This document shows positions 16,403 to 25,086 of a stretch of DNA of 64,000 nt, one piece after another (position 1 is the first letter of the stretch; each line of letters starts with the position of its first letter). The DNA is taken from the NCBI GenBank assembly GCA_963750015.1, contig CAVVPU010000241.1, forward strand, positions 1 through 64,000. The letters run 5' to 3'. This DNA comes from CAVVNC01 sp963750015. Lineage in GTDB: Bacteria; Desulfobacterota; Syntrophorhabdia; Syntrophorhabdales; WCHB1-27. Made by a program: the position numbers and the translations under genes. A model generated the notes under the pieces. The model was not told the DNA's origin. It searched no databases and was given only the letters and a program-made list of their open reading frames with translations.

Positions 16403-17387
16403 CGGCAACGACGTAGAATGCGGCCTGTGCCGCCATCATTGCCTCATCCATGACGGAGCACGGGGCATCTGCTGCGTCAGGGAAAACCGTGAAGGTATCC
16501 TGTATACGCGGGTATACGGCAATCCCTGTACCTGGCATGTCGATCCTATAGAAAAAAAGCCCCTTTACCATTTCTTTCCGGGTTCCAGGGCCTTTTCGAT
16601 TGCAACGGTCGGCTGCAATTTCAAGTGTCTTCACTGTCAGAACCATGAAATATCCCAGCTCAAGAGGGACGAAAATCGGATCGCCGGCTACGCGATGGGT
16701 CCGGAAGAAGTGGTGGACGAGGCTCGCAAAGAGGGTTGCAGGAGCATCTCTTACACCTACACCGAGCCCACCATTTTTTACGAGTACGCCTTTGACATAG
16801 CAAAGCTTGCGAGTCAGGCGGGCATTGCCAACTGCTTCGTCACGAACGGCTACATCGAGGAGGAGCCGCTCACGGCATTGAGCCCTTTCCTCGACGCGGC
16901 AAATATCGACCTCAAGGGCTTTTCCGAGAACTTTTACAAGAAGGTGTGCGGAGCCCGGCTCGAGGAAGTTCTCGCCTCTATCAAACAGTACAAGGTCTTA
17001 GGAATTTGGATCGAGCTGACCACTCTTATCATACCCGGATACAACGACAGTGATGAGGAATTGAGAGGAATCGCGCGCTTCATCGCACAAGACGTGGGAA
17101 TAGAGACGCCCTGGCATGTGAGCGCCTTCCATCCGACCTATAAGCTTGTCGACAGCCGCCCGACTTCCCCCGAGACCCTGATTCGGGCCCGGGAAATAGG
17201 ACTTAGGGCCGGATTGCGATACGTCTATACGGGGAACATCCCCGGCATTGACGGAGAGCACACATACTGCTACAACTGCGGGAAACCTGTGATCCGAAGA
17301 CGGGGATTCACCGTCTTGGGCCGCGACATCCGCGATGGATCGTGCGCCTTCTGCGGGGCCCGAATCGACGGCATAGGACTCGGGTAA
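16371..17387 (+). CDS. amrS: AmmeMemoRadiSam system radical SAM enzyme (PflA-like)
   Basis: A 338-residue radical SAM protein of the AmmeMemoRadiSam type. The 4Fe-4S-binding motif is CNFKCLHCQNHEISQ (CxxxCxxC). N-terminal cysteines (ECGLCRHHCLIHDGARGICC) and C-terminal ones (CYNCGKPVIRR and CAFCGARIDG) suggest extra zinc or iron sites, as is usual in this family. S-adenosylmethionine is split to make a radical; the family's substrate is not well defined, and the usual partner proteins (Memo-like and AMMECR1-like) are not in the window. GTG 16371 follows AGGGGGGTAGGCC. It is downstream of lon and probably cotranscribed. Confidence 0.88.
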   Translation: MKEASFYRKLSGNDVECGLCRHHCLIHDGARGICCVRENREGILYTRVYGNPCTWHVDPIEKKPLYHFFPGSRAFSIATVGCNFKCLHCQNHEISQLKRDENRIAGYAMGPEEVVDEARKEGCRSISYTYTEPTIFYEYAFDIAKLASQAGIANCFVTNGYIEEEPLTALSPFLDAANIDLKGFSENFYKKVCGARLEEVLASIKQYKVLGIWIELTTLIIPGYNDSDEELRGIARFIAQDVGIETPWHVSAFHPTYKLVDSRPTSPETLIRAREIGLRAGLRYVYTGNIPGIDGEHTYCYNCGKPVIRRRGFTVLGRDIRDGSCAFCGARIDGIGLG

Positions 17388-17429
17388 CAGCGAAGGAGGC
17401 AAAGAGCTTGCCGCTTTTGCGATCCTCCC

Positions 17430-18605
17430 CTATCCAAGCTTGAACTGATTGACCATCGCCTCGAGGGCTTTGGCGACTTTGGCGACTTTGGCTGCGGCAG
17501 GGGCCGCGTCGGCGACCTTCTCGGAAGTCCCTTTGATCACGTGCGAGACCTGTAGGATACTTCGAGAAGTTTCGGCAGTCGTTGCGTTCTCCTGCTCAAC
17601 CGCCACCGCTATCTGGTTTATCTGCTCGTCCACTGTACCGATCTGATGTGAAACATCGAGAAGAAAGCTCTTCGATTGGCTGGTTTTTTCGGTTCCAACC
17701 TCCACCTCCTTGACGCTTTCTTCGATGGAGGCGACGATTCCCCTGGTTTCGGCCTGCATGGCAGAGATGGTCGTTGCGATTTCCTGGGTCGCCTGGGTCG
17801 TCCTTTCGGCGAGCTTTCTCACCTCATCCGCAACCACGGCAAATCCCCGGCCCTGCTCGCCGGCCCGTGCGGCCTCTATGGCTGCATTGAGGGCAAGAAG
17901 GTTCGTCTGGTCGGCGATATCGTTGATGAGACCTACAACCTGGCCTACCTGATCTGACCTTCTTCCCAGGGATTCGATGACAGTTGCCAATCCCTGCACC
18001 TTTTCGGCAATAGCTTTCATCACGGTTACCGTCTCGTCGATCACGACGCCGCCTGCCTTTACAGCCTCGTTCGATTGTTTTGAGCTCTGAGCGGCCATGG
18101 CGCAGTTGCGGGCTATCTCCGAAGAGGTGGAGGCCAACTCCTCGGAGGCGACTGCGACCGAGTTGATCTGGCTGGTGGTCTCCTCGAAACCCGTTATCAT
18201 CTGCTGCATGGCTATATCCATCTTGCCCCCGGCAGACATAATCTGCTCGCCGTCCTCCGCCACGTGGACCATGATCCTCCTCAGGTTATCGACGAATGCG
18301 TTAAACTGTAGGGTCATATCGCCGAGCTCATCTTTCGAATCGGCCCTTACCTGTTTAGTCAGGTCCCCCTTTGCCACAATGCCCACTGCCTTAACCACCT
18401 TGTCGATGGTTGCAGTGATGCGGCCGGCGAGGAAGAAGTTGATGAGTATGGTGACAACTATGGTAGCGGCGACGAGCGCCAAAAGGACTATCCGCGAGGC
18501 CCCTAAACAAAGGAACATGCCCAAGATGAATAGAAGTACCGTAGAGACGACCGGTCCTGCCATGAGCTTGCGAGACAATTTCGACTTCCCGAAGACGTCC
18601 TTCAC
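17430..18605 (-). CDS. Methyl-accepting chemotaxis protein lacking a periplasmic sensor domain
   Basis: A chemoreceptor of about 391 residues from GTG 18605, which has GGGGGG five bases upstream; a GTG at 18680 would add 25 residues without a clear ribosome site. Two transmembrane helices follow each other almost directly (GPVVSTVLLFILGMFLCLGA and LLALVAATIVVTILINFFLA), so nothing of size lies outside the membrane. Next come HAMP and the signalling domain with tip NLLALNAAIEAARAGEQ and a mostly helical C terminus. Such receptors sense internal or membrane states. There is no C-terminal NWETF-type tether. It is convergent with the radical SAM gene and distinct from the receptor at 629-2254. 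Confidence 0.88.
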   Translation of the reverse strand: MKDVFGKSKLSRKLMAGPVVSTVLLFILGMFLCLGASRIVLLALVAATIVVTILINFFLAGRITATIDKVVKAVGIVAKGDLTKQVRADSKDELGDMTLQFNAFVDNLRRIMVHVAEDGEQIMSAGGKMDIAMQQMITGFEETTSQINSVAVASEELASTSSEIARNCAMAAQSSKQSNEAVKAGGVVIDETVTVMKAIAEKVQGLATVIESLGRRSDQVGQVVGLINDIADQTNLLALNAAIEAARAGEQGRGFAVVADEVRKLAERTTQATQEIATTISAMQAETRGIVASIEESVKEVEVGTEKTSQSKSFLLDVSHQIGTVDEQINQIAVAVEQENATTAETSRSILQVSHVIKGTSEKVADAAPAAAKVAKVAKALEAMVNQFKLG

Positions 18606-18885
18606 GTTGACCCCCCAGTCAAGAGATGGCGGAATCCTTTTCGTCGGGCCTTCCGCTTTTTGCTGGCCGCGCACGGTCACGGTGGAACGAATGGGCGGGT
18701 GTCCAACTCGTCACCGGGGGCACCTACAGCACTTAACCAGCTATGGACGTTATCGGATTATCTTCTATTTGCTTAAACCAATGTTTATAAGGAAAGACCG
18801 CCATCCCATGTCGAGGGAGAAATCCCTTCCTAAAACTTAAGGCCGGCGAAGATCAGCCGATAAGGTCAGTGACAGGGGAACTGTC

Positions 18886-20289
18886 GTGAAGGGCGTTCTC
18901 TATTCAAAGCCGTTGGTCGAGGAAGCCGACTTGAAGGAATTATTACGCAGATGTTGCGAGGTCCTGGGTCTGACAAAGGATGCAACCGAGGCGGAAATAA
19001 GGGATGCCTTCGATAGACTTCGGTCCGCGACCTCCGGAGAGGCCCAGCCGTGGGAGAAGCTCAAAGAAATCACCTGGGCCCGTGATACTCTACTTCATTA
19101 CCTGAAGGACCACGAAGGCTTACCTCGGCAGGAGGCCGAGGACGCCGCAGCCGTAGCGGGGCAGGCGCCCGGCGGGCGCCCTGCAAGAGCCGGGTGGTGG
19201 TCTTCGGTAGGTGTAATCGCCCTCGCTGTTCTCCTCTCGGTCCTTTTCTACCTATACTCACCAGGCTTCCTCAGGCCGAAACAGGCGGTAACTGTGGCTC
19301 CGCCGGGCACAACCCCCGCAGCCCCAAGCGCCCCTTCAATGAACACTGCCTTGCCGCCCGGAAAGGATACATCCCCATCGCTCCAAGAAATGAAAAAGGC
19401 TGTGGTGACCCTGCGGTTCGGCACACACCTCGGATCCGGTTTTCTCGTCTCCGAGGATGGCTATCTGGTGACAAACCTTCACGTGGTGGACCAGGTGGTC
19501 GGATCGGCCGAATTCTCTTCCGGGGGGTCAACCGACGTGTCGGTCGTCAGCATAGCACCGCAGAGCGATCTGGCCCTCTTGAAAACGTCTTCGGGAAGCG
19601 GCTATACCTTTCTGCGGCTCGGCGACAGCAGCGCCTGCCGCGAAGGCGATCCCGTGTTGGCAATCGGCTCTCCTCAGGGACTTCAGTCAACCTTTACCAA
19701 AGGCATAATCAGCGCCATCGGCAGAAAGCTTCCTGGAGTCGCAGTTTCCTTCATTCAGACGGACGCGGCGATTAACCATGGCAACAGTGGAGGCCCACTG
19801 ATCAACGCAGCCGGAGAGGTAATCGGCATCAATACGGCCGCCGTGGAGAAGTTTGTGGCCGAAGGCCTCAACTTCGCCATCGCCGTAAATGACGTAAAGG
19901 AGTTTATCGAGGACGGGCGCAGAATAAGCGAAGCGGAACGGGCCGGCCAGAGGCCCGATCTTGAAGCCAGGATAAGGCAGGAGGCTCTCAAGAGAGAAAG
20001 GCGCGACGAGCAGAGCCGCGAGCAGGCCATCGATTCGGCGCGGCAAGAGGATCAGCGCTACAGGGATCAACTGGAGGCTATGAAAGAGCACCTGGAAACA
20101 ATGCAGAAGCGCCAGGCCCTCAATATCTGCCTGCAACAGGTTGCGGGACAAGCCCAACAAATGTGGGACGAACAATGCAAGGCCCTTTCGTGGCCGGCAC
20201 GCTGCCAGCTCCCCGAAAGCATCGCCATTCGCTTCAAAGGGGGATTGTTGAACGCCCAGCAGGAATGTCTGAAGAACTACGGTGAATAA
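18886..20289 (+). CDS. Membrane-anchored HtrA-like serine protease with J-like N-terminal domain
   Basis: A 467-residue protein of unusual build. Residues ~15-75 resemble a J domain (EVLGLTKDATEAEIRDAF) but lack the HPD motif needed to stimulate Hsp70. One transmembrane helix follows (about 104-125), then a Pro/Ala-rich linker, then a trypsin-like domain of DegP/HtrA type (~165-345) with His199 in TNLHVVD, Asp228 in SDLALLK and Ser301 in HGNSGGPL. There is no PDZ domain; instead a charged coiled coil (~348-405) and a Cys-containing tail. The topology puts the J-like part in the cytoplasm and the protease outside. GTG 18886 has AGGGGA upstream. It appears monocistronic. Confidence 0.85.
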   Translation: MKGVLYSKPLVEEADLKELLRRCCEVLGLTKDATEAEIRDAFDRLRSATSGEAQPWEKLKEITWARDTLLHYLKDHEGLPRQEAEDAAAVAGQAPGGRPARAGWWSSVGVIALAVLLSVLFYLYSPGFLRPKQAVTVAPPGTTPAAPSAPSMNTALPPGKDTSPSLQEMKKAVVTLRFGTHLGSGFLVSEDGYLVTNLHVVDQVVGSAEFSSGGSTDVSVVSIAPQSDLALLKTSSGSGYTFLRLGDSSACREGDPVLAIGSPQGLQSTFTKGIISAIGRKLPGVAVSFIQTDAAINHGNSGGPLINAAGEVIGINTAAVEKFVAEGLNFAIAVNDVKEFIEDGRRISEAERAGQRPDLEARIRQEALKRERRDEQSREQAIDSARQEDQRYRDQLEAMKEHLETMQKRQALNICLQQVAGQAQQMWDEQCKALSWPARCQLPESIAIRFKGGLLNAQQECLKNYGE

Positions 20290-20412
20290 GCTTTACTTCG
20301 GAAAAGTGACTTGTCAACCGGGAGCGGAAGGACCTTAAAGAAATTCGGAATGAGATAAGAGCCTCCCGAACAAGGCCCTCCAAGCAAAGAAAAACCCAGG
20401 AAAGACAGACCT

Positions 20413-20442
20413 TTGACAATATCAGAGGTCTTGTGATATTAA
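20413..20442 (+). promoter_or_regulatory. Predicted promoter of the ttuB-like gene, placed for a leaderless start
   Basis: Perfect TTGACA (20413-20418), 18-nt spacer, then TATTAA (20437-20442). The ATG at 20448 begins five bases after the -10 box. Alternative starts at 20433 (GTG) and 20442 (ATG) would lie within the promoter itself, which supports 20448 as the true start. Confidence 0.65.
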
Positions 20443-20447
20443 TGTGC

Positions 20448-20636
20448 ATGCAGGTGGAATGGGAAGGAAAGGTTCAAACCGTCGATAAACGGGTTACCGT
20501 ACAGCGGCTGCTCGAGATGTTTGCCTTGAGCAGGGAGGCCCACCTCGTCACGGCCAACGGGGCCCTCGTTACCGAGGATCGCATGTTGGAAAGGGACGAT
20601 ATCGTAAAGATCATACGGGTAATATCAGGCGGATGA
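20448..20636 (+). CDS. MoaD/ThiS-family sulfur carrier, TtuB-like
   Basis: A 62-residue ubiquitin-fold protein ending in VISGG; the C-terminal Gly-Gly is where family members are activated and turned into a thiocarboxylate. The sequence (MQVEWEGKVQTVDKRVTV, then TANGALVTEDRML) is typical of sulfur carriers of the MoaD/ThiS/TtuB group. Its stop overlaps the start of the next gene, a TtuA-like tRNA thiolase, as ATGA. That coupling argues that it delivers sulfur for tRNA 2-thiolation rather than for molybdopterin or thiamine synthesis. The start was chosen at 20448 because the predicted promoter covers earlier start codons. No E1-like activating enzyme is nearby. Confidence 0.82.
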   Translation: MQVEWEGKVQTVDKRVTVQRLLEMFALSREAHLVTANGALVTEDRMLERDDIVKIIRVISGG

Positions 20637-21571
20637 AGTGCAGGGTGTGCGGCACTCAGGCGAATATCCGCCTACCCCAATACAACACTGCTTTGTGCAA
20701 GGAAGACTTCGTCGGTTTCCTTGAAAAGAGGGTTCTCGGCACAATCGACAAATACGGCCTCATAGGCAGGGAAGAGAAAACCCTCGTAGCCGTGTCGGGC
20801 GGCAAAGACAGTCTTGCCCTCTGGCACATGCTCGACCGCCTCGGCTTTCCGGCGGACGGGATCTATATAGACCTGGGCATTAAGGACTACTCGGATGTCT
20901 CCTTCGATAAAGCCAAGGCATATGCCGAAAGGCTTCAAAGAAAGCTTTACTCCTTTTCCATCTCGGACGCCTTTACCAAAGGGATCAAGGACCTGGCAGG
21001 AACACTGAGGCGACCCGCCTGTTCACTTTGCGGCATGATCAAGAGGTATGTGATGAACCGGGCGTGCACTGAATACGGCTACTCGATTCTTGCGACAGGG
21101 CACAACCTCGACGATGAGGCCTCCGCGCTCCTCGGCAACCTTCTTCATTGGAAAGAGGAATACCTGTGGAAAAAGGGTGTGGCTCTCGAGGCAGAGGGCA
21201 GCCACCTGGCTAAGAAGGTAAAGCCTTTCTTTCTCTGCTCGGAAAAGGAGACGGCTGCCTATGCAGTCATGAACGGCATAGATTACGTATACGATGAGTG
21301 TCCTTACTCGAAGGGCGCTAAAACGCTTTTGTACAAGGCTCTTCTTAACCGCGTCGAGGAGGAATCACCCGCAACCAAGCTTGCCTTCATGAAAGGCTAC
21401 CTGAAGAGGACGCGGCAAAATGAGGCGGGCAAGGAGAAGGGGCAGAAGTCTGTGTGCGGAAAGTGCGGCTATCCGTCATTCGGGGAAGAGTGCAACTTCT
21501 GTCGCCTTGTGGGTAGATTCGGCAGCGAGAGGAGCTTTTCCTTTCGAATCCACTCCCCTGACCCGTCATGA
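20633..21571 (+). CDS. tRNA 2-thiolation protein, TtuA-like (TtcA/Ncs6 superfamily)
   Basis: A 312-residue PP-loop ATPase with SGGKDS at residues 55-60. An N-terminal zinc-ribbon start (CRVCG at 3-7, Cys22) and a C-terminal one (CGKCGYPSFGEECNFCR) are present. Cys130, Cys133 (ACSLCG) and Cys223 (DECPYS) match the three cysteines that bind the 4Fe-4S cluster in TtuA-type enzymes. Family members activate a tRNA uridine and replace its 2-oxygen with sulfur. Adjacency to a Gly-Gly sulfur carrier fits TtuA (m5s2U54) best; a Ncs6-like role at U34 is the alternative. It is joined by ATGA overlaps to both neighbours. Confidence 0.88.
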   Translation: MKCRVCGTQANIRLPQYNTALCKEDFVGFLEKRVLGTIDKYGLIGREEKTLVAVSGGKDSLALWHMLDRLGFPADGIYIDLGIKDYSDVSFDKAKAYAERLQRKLYSFSISDAFTKGIKDLAGTLRRPACSLCGMIKRYVMNRACTEYGYSILATGHNLDDEASALLGNLLHWKEEYLWKKGVALEAEGSHLAKKVKPFFLCSEKETAAYAVMNGIDYVYDECPYSKGAKTLLYKALLNRVEEESPATKLAFMKGYLKRTRQNEAGKEKGQKSVCGKCGYPSFGEECNFCRLVGRFGSERSFSFRIHSPDPS

Positions 21572-22929
21572 GCCTCGATAGTCTCGTTCAACTCGTATTC
21601 AATGTGTACGAGGCCTTCACCGTAGCGCTCTTCATGAAAGACGGTGAGAACCTGTCATGCCTTTCCGGTTTTTCCTTCTCAAGAAGCTTTGACAAGGCCA
21701 GGGGCATCCCGATAGACGGCACGCTTCCGGGGTGGGTCATTAAGCACAAGGAGCCCCTTATTATCGGAAACTTCGACAAGGACGAGGAAACGCTCGGTTA
21801 CTACGGGAAGCCGGAAGGAATAAAATCGTTCATGGCCTACCCCCTCGAGATGCCTGGTGTCGTCGTGGTGGACAGCAAGAAGAAGTGGGTCTTCACCGAA
21901 AAGGAGAAGAAGCTGCTTGCCCTCTTCGTCTCCCTGCTCGCCCAGGAAGCGGAGGGGGAAAAACTTCTCAGGGATATGGAGGAGGAGCGCGAGCATCTCG
22001 CGCTCCTCCGAAGGTTTATTGCTCAAATGTGCGAATCCCGGCCGGCCGAGTCTATGCTCGACGAGGTATTGAAAGAAAGTCTCGGGGCATCGGGAGGCGA
22101 TCTGTCCCTGGCGGGGGTGAAAAACAATGGGGGCATAAAGATCATGGGCGCTGTCGGTAGTGGAGCTGATAGATTGATGGGAGCCGAATACTCAGTCCAT
22201 GCGAGCATCGTATCGACCGTGATCGATGGGGCCAGAGAGCTTTTGCTTCCTTACGAAAGCGGCTATTTGAGGGAAAGGCCCCTGGTTTCTCCTGATGAGG
22301 CGGTCAAGGCGAAGCAGTTCTTCGGGTTCCCTTTGATCCTGGACGAGCACGCTTACGGATTCCTGGGCTTCGTTTCTCTGACACAAAAGCGGCTTAGGGA
22401 AGGCTCAATAAACATGCTCAGGGACATGGCAGGACTCTTGTCGCTTTTCCTCGTCCGCCTTAAGGTTCGCCAGGATTTGGAAGCGAGCATCAGACGCGAT
22501 CCGACGACCGGCGCCTTGCGGTTCGAGGCGTTTCTCGCTTACCTCACTGAAATGGCAAAAAAGAAGGATGAGTTTTCTGTGGTTTCCATAAAATTTCCCG
22601 ACTTTGTCCATTTCAGAAGGAGGCTCGGCATAAAGGCGGCCGACGCGATCCTTGGAAGCATGCACCAGGGCATACGGTATTGCATGGAGAAGGACGCAGT
22701 CATCGCCAGGAGCGGAGAAGGCCATTTTTACGTTGCGGTGAAAGGCGCTGAAACGCCCGAGGGAGAGAACGTGCTCAAGATCCTCCGCTTCACGATCCTC
22801 CGCAACCTGTCGTCGGAGGTGACTGTGGAAAAGAGAGACATCGAGATCGGCACCGCCCGCTTTCCGAAAGATGGAGAGGATCTGTGGGAGCTTCTCGACA
22901 TAGCGGAAGACAGAGGCGCAAAAGCTTAG
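21568..22929 (+). CDS. GAF-domain protein with degenerate GGDEF-like domain
   Basis: A 453-residue cytoplasmic protein. Residues ~1-125 look like a GAF domain (LPGWVIKHKEPLIIGNF is a typical GAF stretch); after a helix, ~165-295 is probably a second GAF-like region; ~305-450 matches the GGDEF fold beginning at DPTTGALRFEAF. The active-site loop that should read GGDEF is GEGHF (RSGEGHFYVAV), and the metal-binding Asp is absent, so cyclic-di-GMP synthesis is unlikely. Its start overlaps the thiolase stop (ATGA). The link between a sensor-like protein and tRNA thiolation is unexplained. MreB follows after 27 nt. Confidence 0.78.
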   Translation: MSLDSLVQLVFNVYEAFTVALFMKDGENLSCLSGFSFSRSFDKARGIPIDGTLPGWVIKHKEPLIIGNFDKDEETLGYYGKPEGIKSFMAYPLEMPGVVVVDSKKKWVFTEKEKKLLALFVSLLAQEAEGEKLLRDMEEEREHLALLRRFIAQMCESRPAESMLDEVLKESLGASGGDLSLAGVKNNGGIKIMGAVGSGADRLMGAEYSVHASIVSTVIDGARELLLPYESGYLRERPLVSPDEAVKAKQFFGFPLILDEHAYGFLGFVSLTQKRLREGSINMLRDMAGLLSLFLVRLKVRQDLEASIRRDPTTGALRFEAFLAYLTEMAKKKDEFSVVSIKFPDFVHFRRRLGIKAADAILGSMHQGIRYCMEKDAVIARSGEGHFYVAVKGAETPEGENVLKILRFTILRNLSSEVTVEKRDIEIGTARFPKDGEDLWELLDIAEDRGAKA

Positions 22930-22956
22930 CATAAACAATAAAGGGGGTCTTAGGGA

Positions 22957-23994
22957 ATGGGTGTACTAAGAACGTTATCAGGATTTTTCTCCGGCTTATC
23001 CACACACTTCGCGATGGATCTCGGCACGGCCAACACCCTTATCTACATGAAAGGTGAGGGCATCGTGCTCAACGAACCCTCGGTGGTAGCCATAGAACGA
23101 AACACAGGCAAACTAATCGCGGTAGGCAGGGACGCGAAAGATTTCATAGGGAAGACGCCACAGCAGATGGCGGCCATACGGCCCATGAAAGATGGCGTTA
23201 TAGCCGATTTCGACGTGACCAAGGCAATGATCAAGTATTTCCTCACCGTGGTCCGTCAGAAGAATCGTGTCTCGAGGCCTAAAATGGTTGTAGGCGTGCC
23301 GTCGGGCATCACCCAGGTGGAAAAGAAAGCGGTCTTCGACGCGTGCATACAGGTCGGCATAAACAACATACGCCTTATCGAGGAGCCTATGGCAGCGGCG
23401 ATCGGCGCCAATCTTCCCATAGAACTGCCCCGCGGCAATATGGTCGTCGACATAGGGGGCGGCACAACCGAGGTGGCCATCATCAGTCTCTCTGCTAATG
23501 CCTACAGCGAGTCTTTGAGGGTGGCGGGAGACGAGCTGGATGAGGCAATCGTTCGGCATATCCAGCGAAAGTACCAGGTTGCGATCGGTATCAACGCGGC
23601 CGAGAAGCTCAAAATCGAAATCGGTTCGGCCCACGAATCGACCGATTCGGGGTCCATGTCGGTGGTGGGCAAGGATCTGCTCAACGGTATACCGAAGAAT
23701 CTCACTATTACGAGCAAGGATGTGAGAGAGGCCATCGATGAGCCGGTGGAGGCCATTGTAGAAGCAGTGAGGAGGGCCCTTGAAAGACTGCCGCCCGAGC
23801 TCGTCTCTGATCTGCAGGACACAGGCATGATATTGACCGGCGGAGGCGCACTCCTTCGAGGCCTGGACAGCAGGATCGCCGAGAAGACGAGCCTCAGGGT
23901 AAACATAGCCGAGGATCCTCTCACGTCGGTAGTAATGGGGAGCGGGAAGGCCCTCGAAGAACTGGACAAATACAAGAAGGTCTTCATCAGTTGA
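22957..23994 (+). CDS. mreB: Rod-shape-determining actin homologue MreB
   Basis: A 345-residue MreB with intact actin-fold nucleotide motifs: MDLGTANTLIYMKGEG (phosphate 1), VVDIGGGTTEVAIISL (phosphate 2) and TGGGALLRGLD (adenosine). GVPSGITQVEKKAV and RLIEEPMAAAIGA are typical. The short N-terminal extension (MGVLRTLSGFFSGLS) may act as an amphipathic membrane-binding helix. MreB polymerises under the membrane and guides cell-wall synthesis. AAGGGGG precedes the ATG. It is the last gene of the ttuB-ttuA-GAF run; mreC/mreD do not follow, and the next gene is on the other strand. Confidence 0.95.
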   Translation: MGVLRTLSGFFSGLSTHFAMDLGTANTLIYMKGEGIVLNEPSVVAIERNTGKLIAVGRDAKDFIGKTPQQMAAIRPMKDGVIADFDVTKAMIKYFLTVVRQKNRVSRPKMVVGVPSGITQVEKKAVFDACIQVGINNIRLIEEPMAAAIGANLPIELPRGNMVVDIGGGTTEVAIISLSANAYSESLRVAGDELDEAIVRHIQRKYQVAIGINAAEKLKIEIGSAHESTDSGSMSVVGKDLLNGIPKNLTITSKDVREAIDEPVEAIVEAVRRALERLPPELVSDLQDTGMILTGGGALLRGLDSRIAEKTSLRVNIAEDPLTSVVMGSGKALEELDKYKKVFIS

Positions 23995-24042
23995 GGCCAG
24001 AAAAAGAAGGAAGAAACGACTGCGTGACTGGAAAAGAGGGGT

Positions 24043-25080
24043 TTAAGGTTTGTCAGACTCGTGGTGGACGACGCGTCTGACCGAGTGCTTGAGGCCTTCG
24101 ACCTTCGAGTGCACGAGGCCCCTCGACTCGGCCGCCTGTATGAAGCCCTTGAACTGATTGAAGCCAAGGGCGTTGAAATAGATCTTTTTTTCGATCAGCT
24201 TGGAATTGACGTTTCGATAGGAATGATAGCTCGCCTGATCTCCCTTGTCCAGCTCTGCGAGCACATTGACAAGGATCTGAAGGCCCTGCTGCAACGGCCC
24301 TTCCCGTGAGAGTACGCGGGTGACGGGATAGATGAGGGATTCTGGTCCCTTCCCCTCGATGGTAACAAAACCGGCCTTCACCGCTGCTGCAACGAAATCG
24401 CTCCAGTGGGAGAAATTGAGTTTCTTCTCATTGAAGTTCGGGTTGAGCATCTTCATCCTGATCTTGACCGAGCCTATTCCAGGACTGATCTTCTTCTTCA
24501 GCATAAGATCGGCTGCTTCGGCCAGGATCTGAAACCAGTCCTCGATGCTCATAGGAGGCGCGCCCGTCTTTGGCGGGGCAGATTTGTCCTCGGGAGCCTG
24601 AGGGACTGTTTTTTCGGGGGAGCCCTCTTCGTCGTTTCCTCCAGGCACCAACTCTCTGTAATCGACATAGCTGTCGGCGAGGGCAAGGAGATCTTCGGAC
24701 GCATTCTGGGTGTTGCATACGATATGGACGACCTTGCCTGCCCGCCTGAGGGCGAGCACGAGAAAACGGAAATCGGAATCGCCCGTAACGAGGATGAACG
24801 TGTCGATATGGTCGTGAATGCGAAGAATCTCGAGCGTGTCGGAAACAAGGACCATGTCGGAGCTATTCTTACGTCCCTTGGGGATGTGGACCAAATAGAA
24901 ATAGCGGCGCGTCAGGGAAGGGGCCAGCTTCGAAAAGGTCGCGTTCGTCCAGTTGCCGTATGCCCTGGCCGTCACGATCCTGCCCTTGCCTTCGGCGAAC
25001 TCGGTGAGTCCTTCGAGAAAAAGGGAATCGGAGCCGGGATTGACGTTTTCGAGGTCCCAAAGGAGGGCGACATTATTCAT
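24043..25080 (-). CDS. NYN-domain (LabA/DUF88-like) protein with OST-HTH/LOTUS-type repeats
   Basis: A 345-residue protein. Residues ~1-150 form a PIN-like NYN nuclease domain with acidic residues in the expected places (ALLWDLENVNPG, SSDMVLVSDTLEI, ILVTGDSDFRFLV). After an acidic/proline-rich linker come two winged-helix LOTUS (OST-HTH)-like modules: ~183-255 (DWFQILAEAADLM to LNFSHWSDFVAAAVKAGFV) and ~265-340 (GLQILVNVLAELDKG to LGFNQFKGFIQAAESRGLV). The NYN plus LOTUS combination is associated with RNA binding and processing. The expected RNA target is unknown. It is a single gene with a promoter placed for a leaderless mRNA. Confidence 0.85.
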   Translation of the reverse strand: MNNVALLWDLENVNPGSDSLFLEGLTEFAEGKGRIVTARAYGNWTNATFSKLAPSLTRRYFYLVHIPKGRKNSSDMVLVSDTLEILRIHDHIDTFILVTGDSDFRFLVLALRRAGKVVHIVCNTQNASEDLLALADSYVDYRELVPGGNDEEGSPEKTVPQAPEDKSAPPKTGAPPMSIEDWFQILAEAADLMLKKKISPGIGSVKIRMKMLNPNFNEKKLNFSHWSDFVAAAVKAGFVTIEGKGPESLIYPVTRVLSREGPLQQGLQILVNVLAELDKGDQASYHSYRNVNSKLIEKKIYFNALGFNQFKGFIQAAESRGLVHSKVEGLKHSVRRVVHHESDKP

Positions 25081-25086
25081 GCCTTC

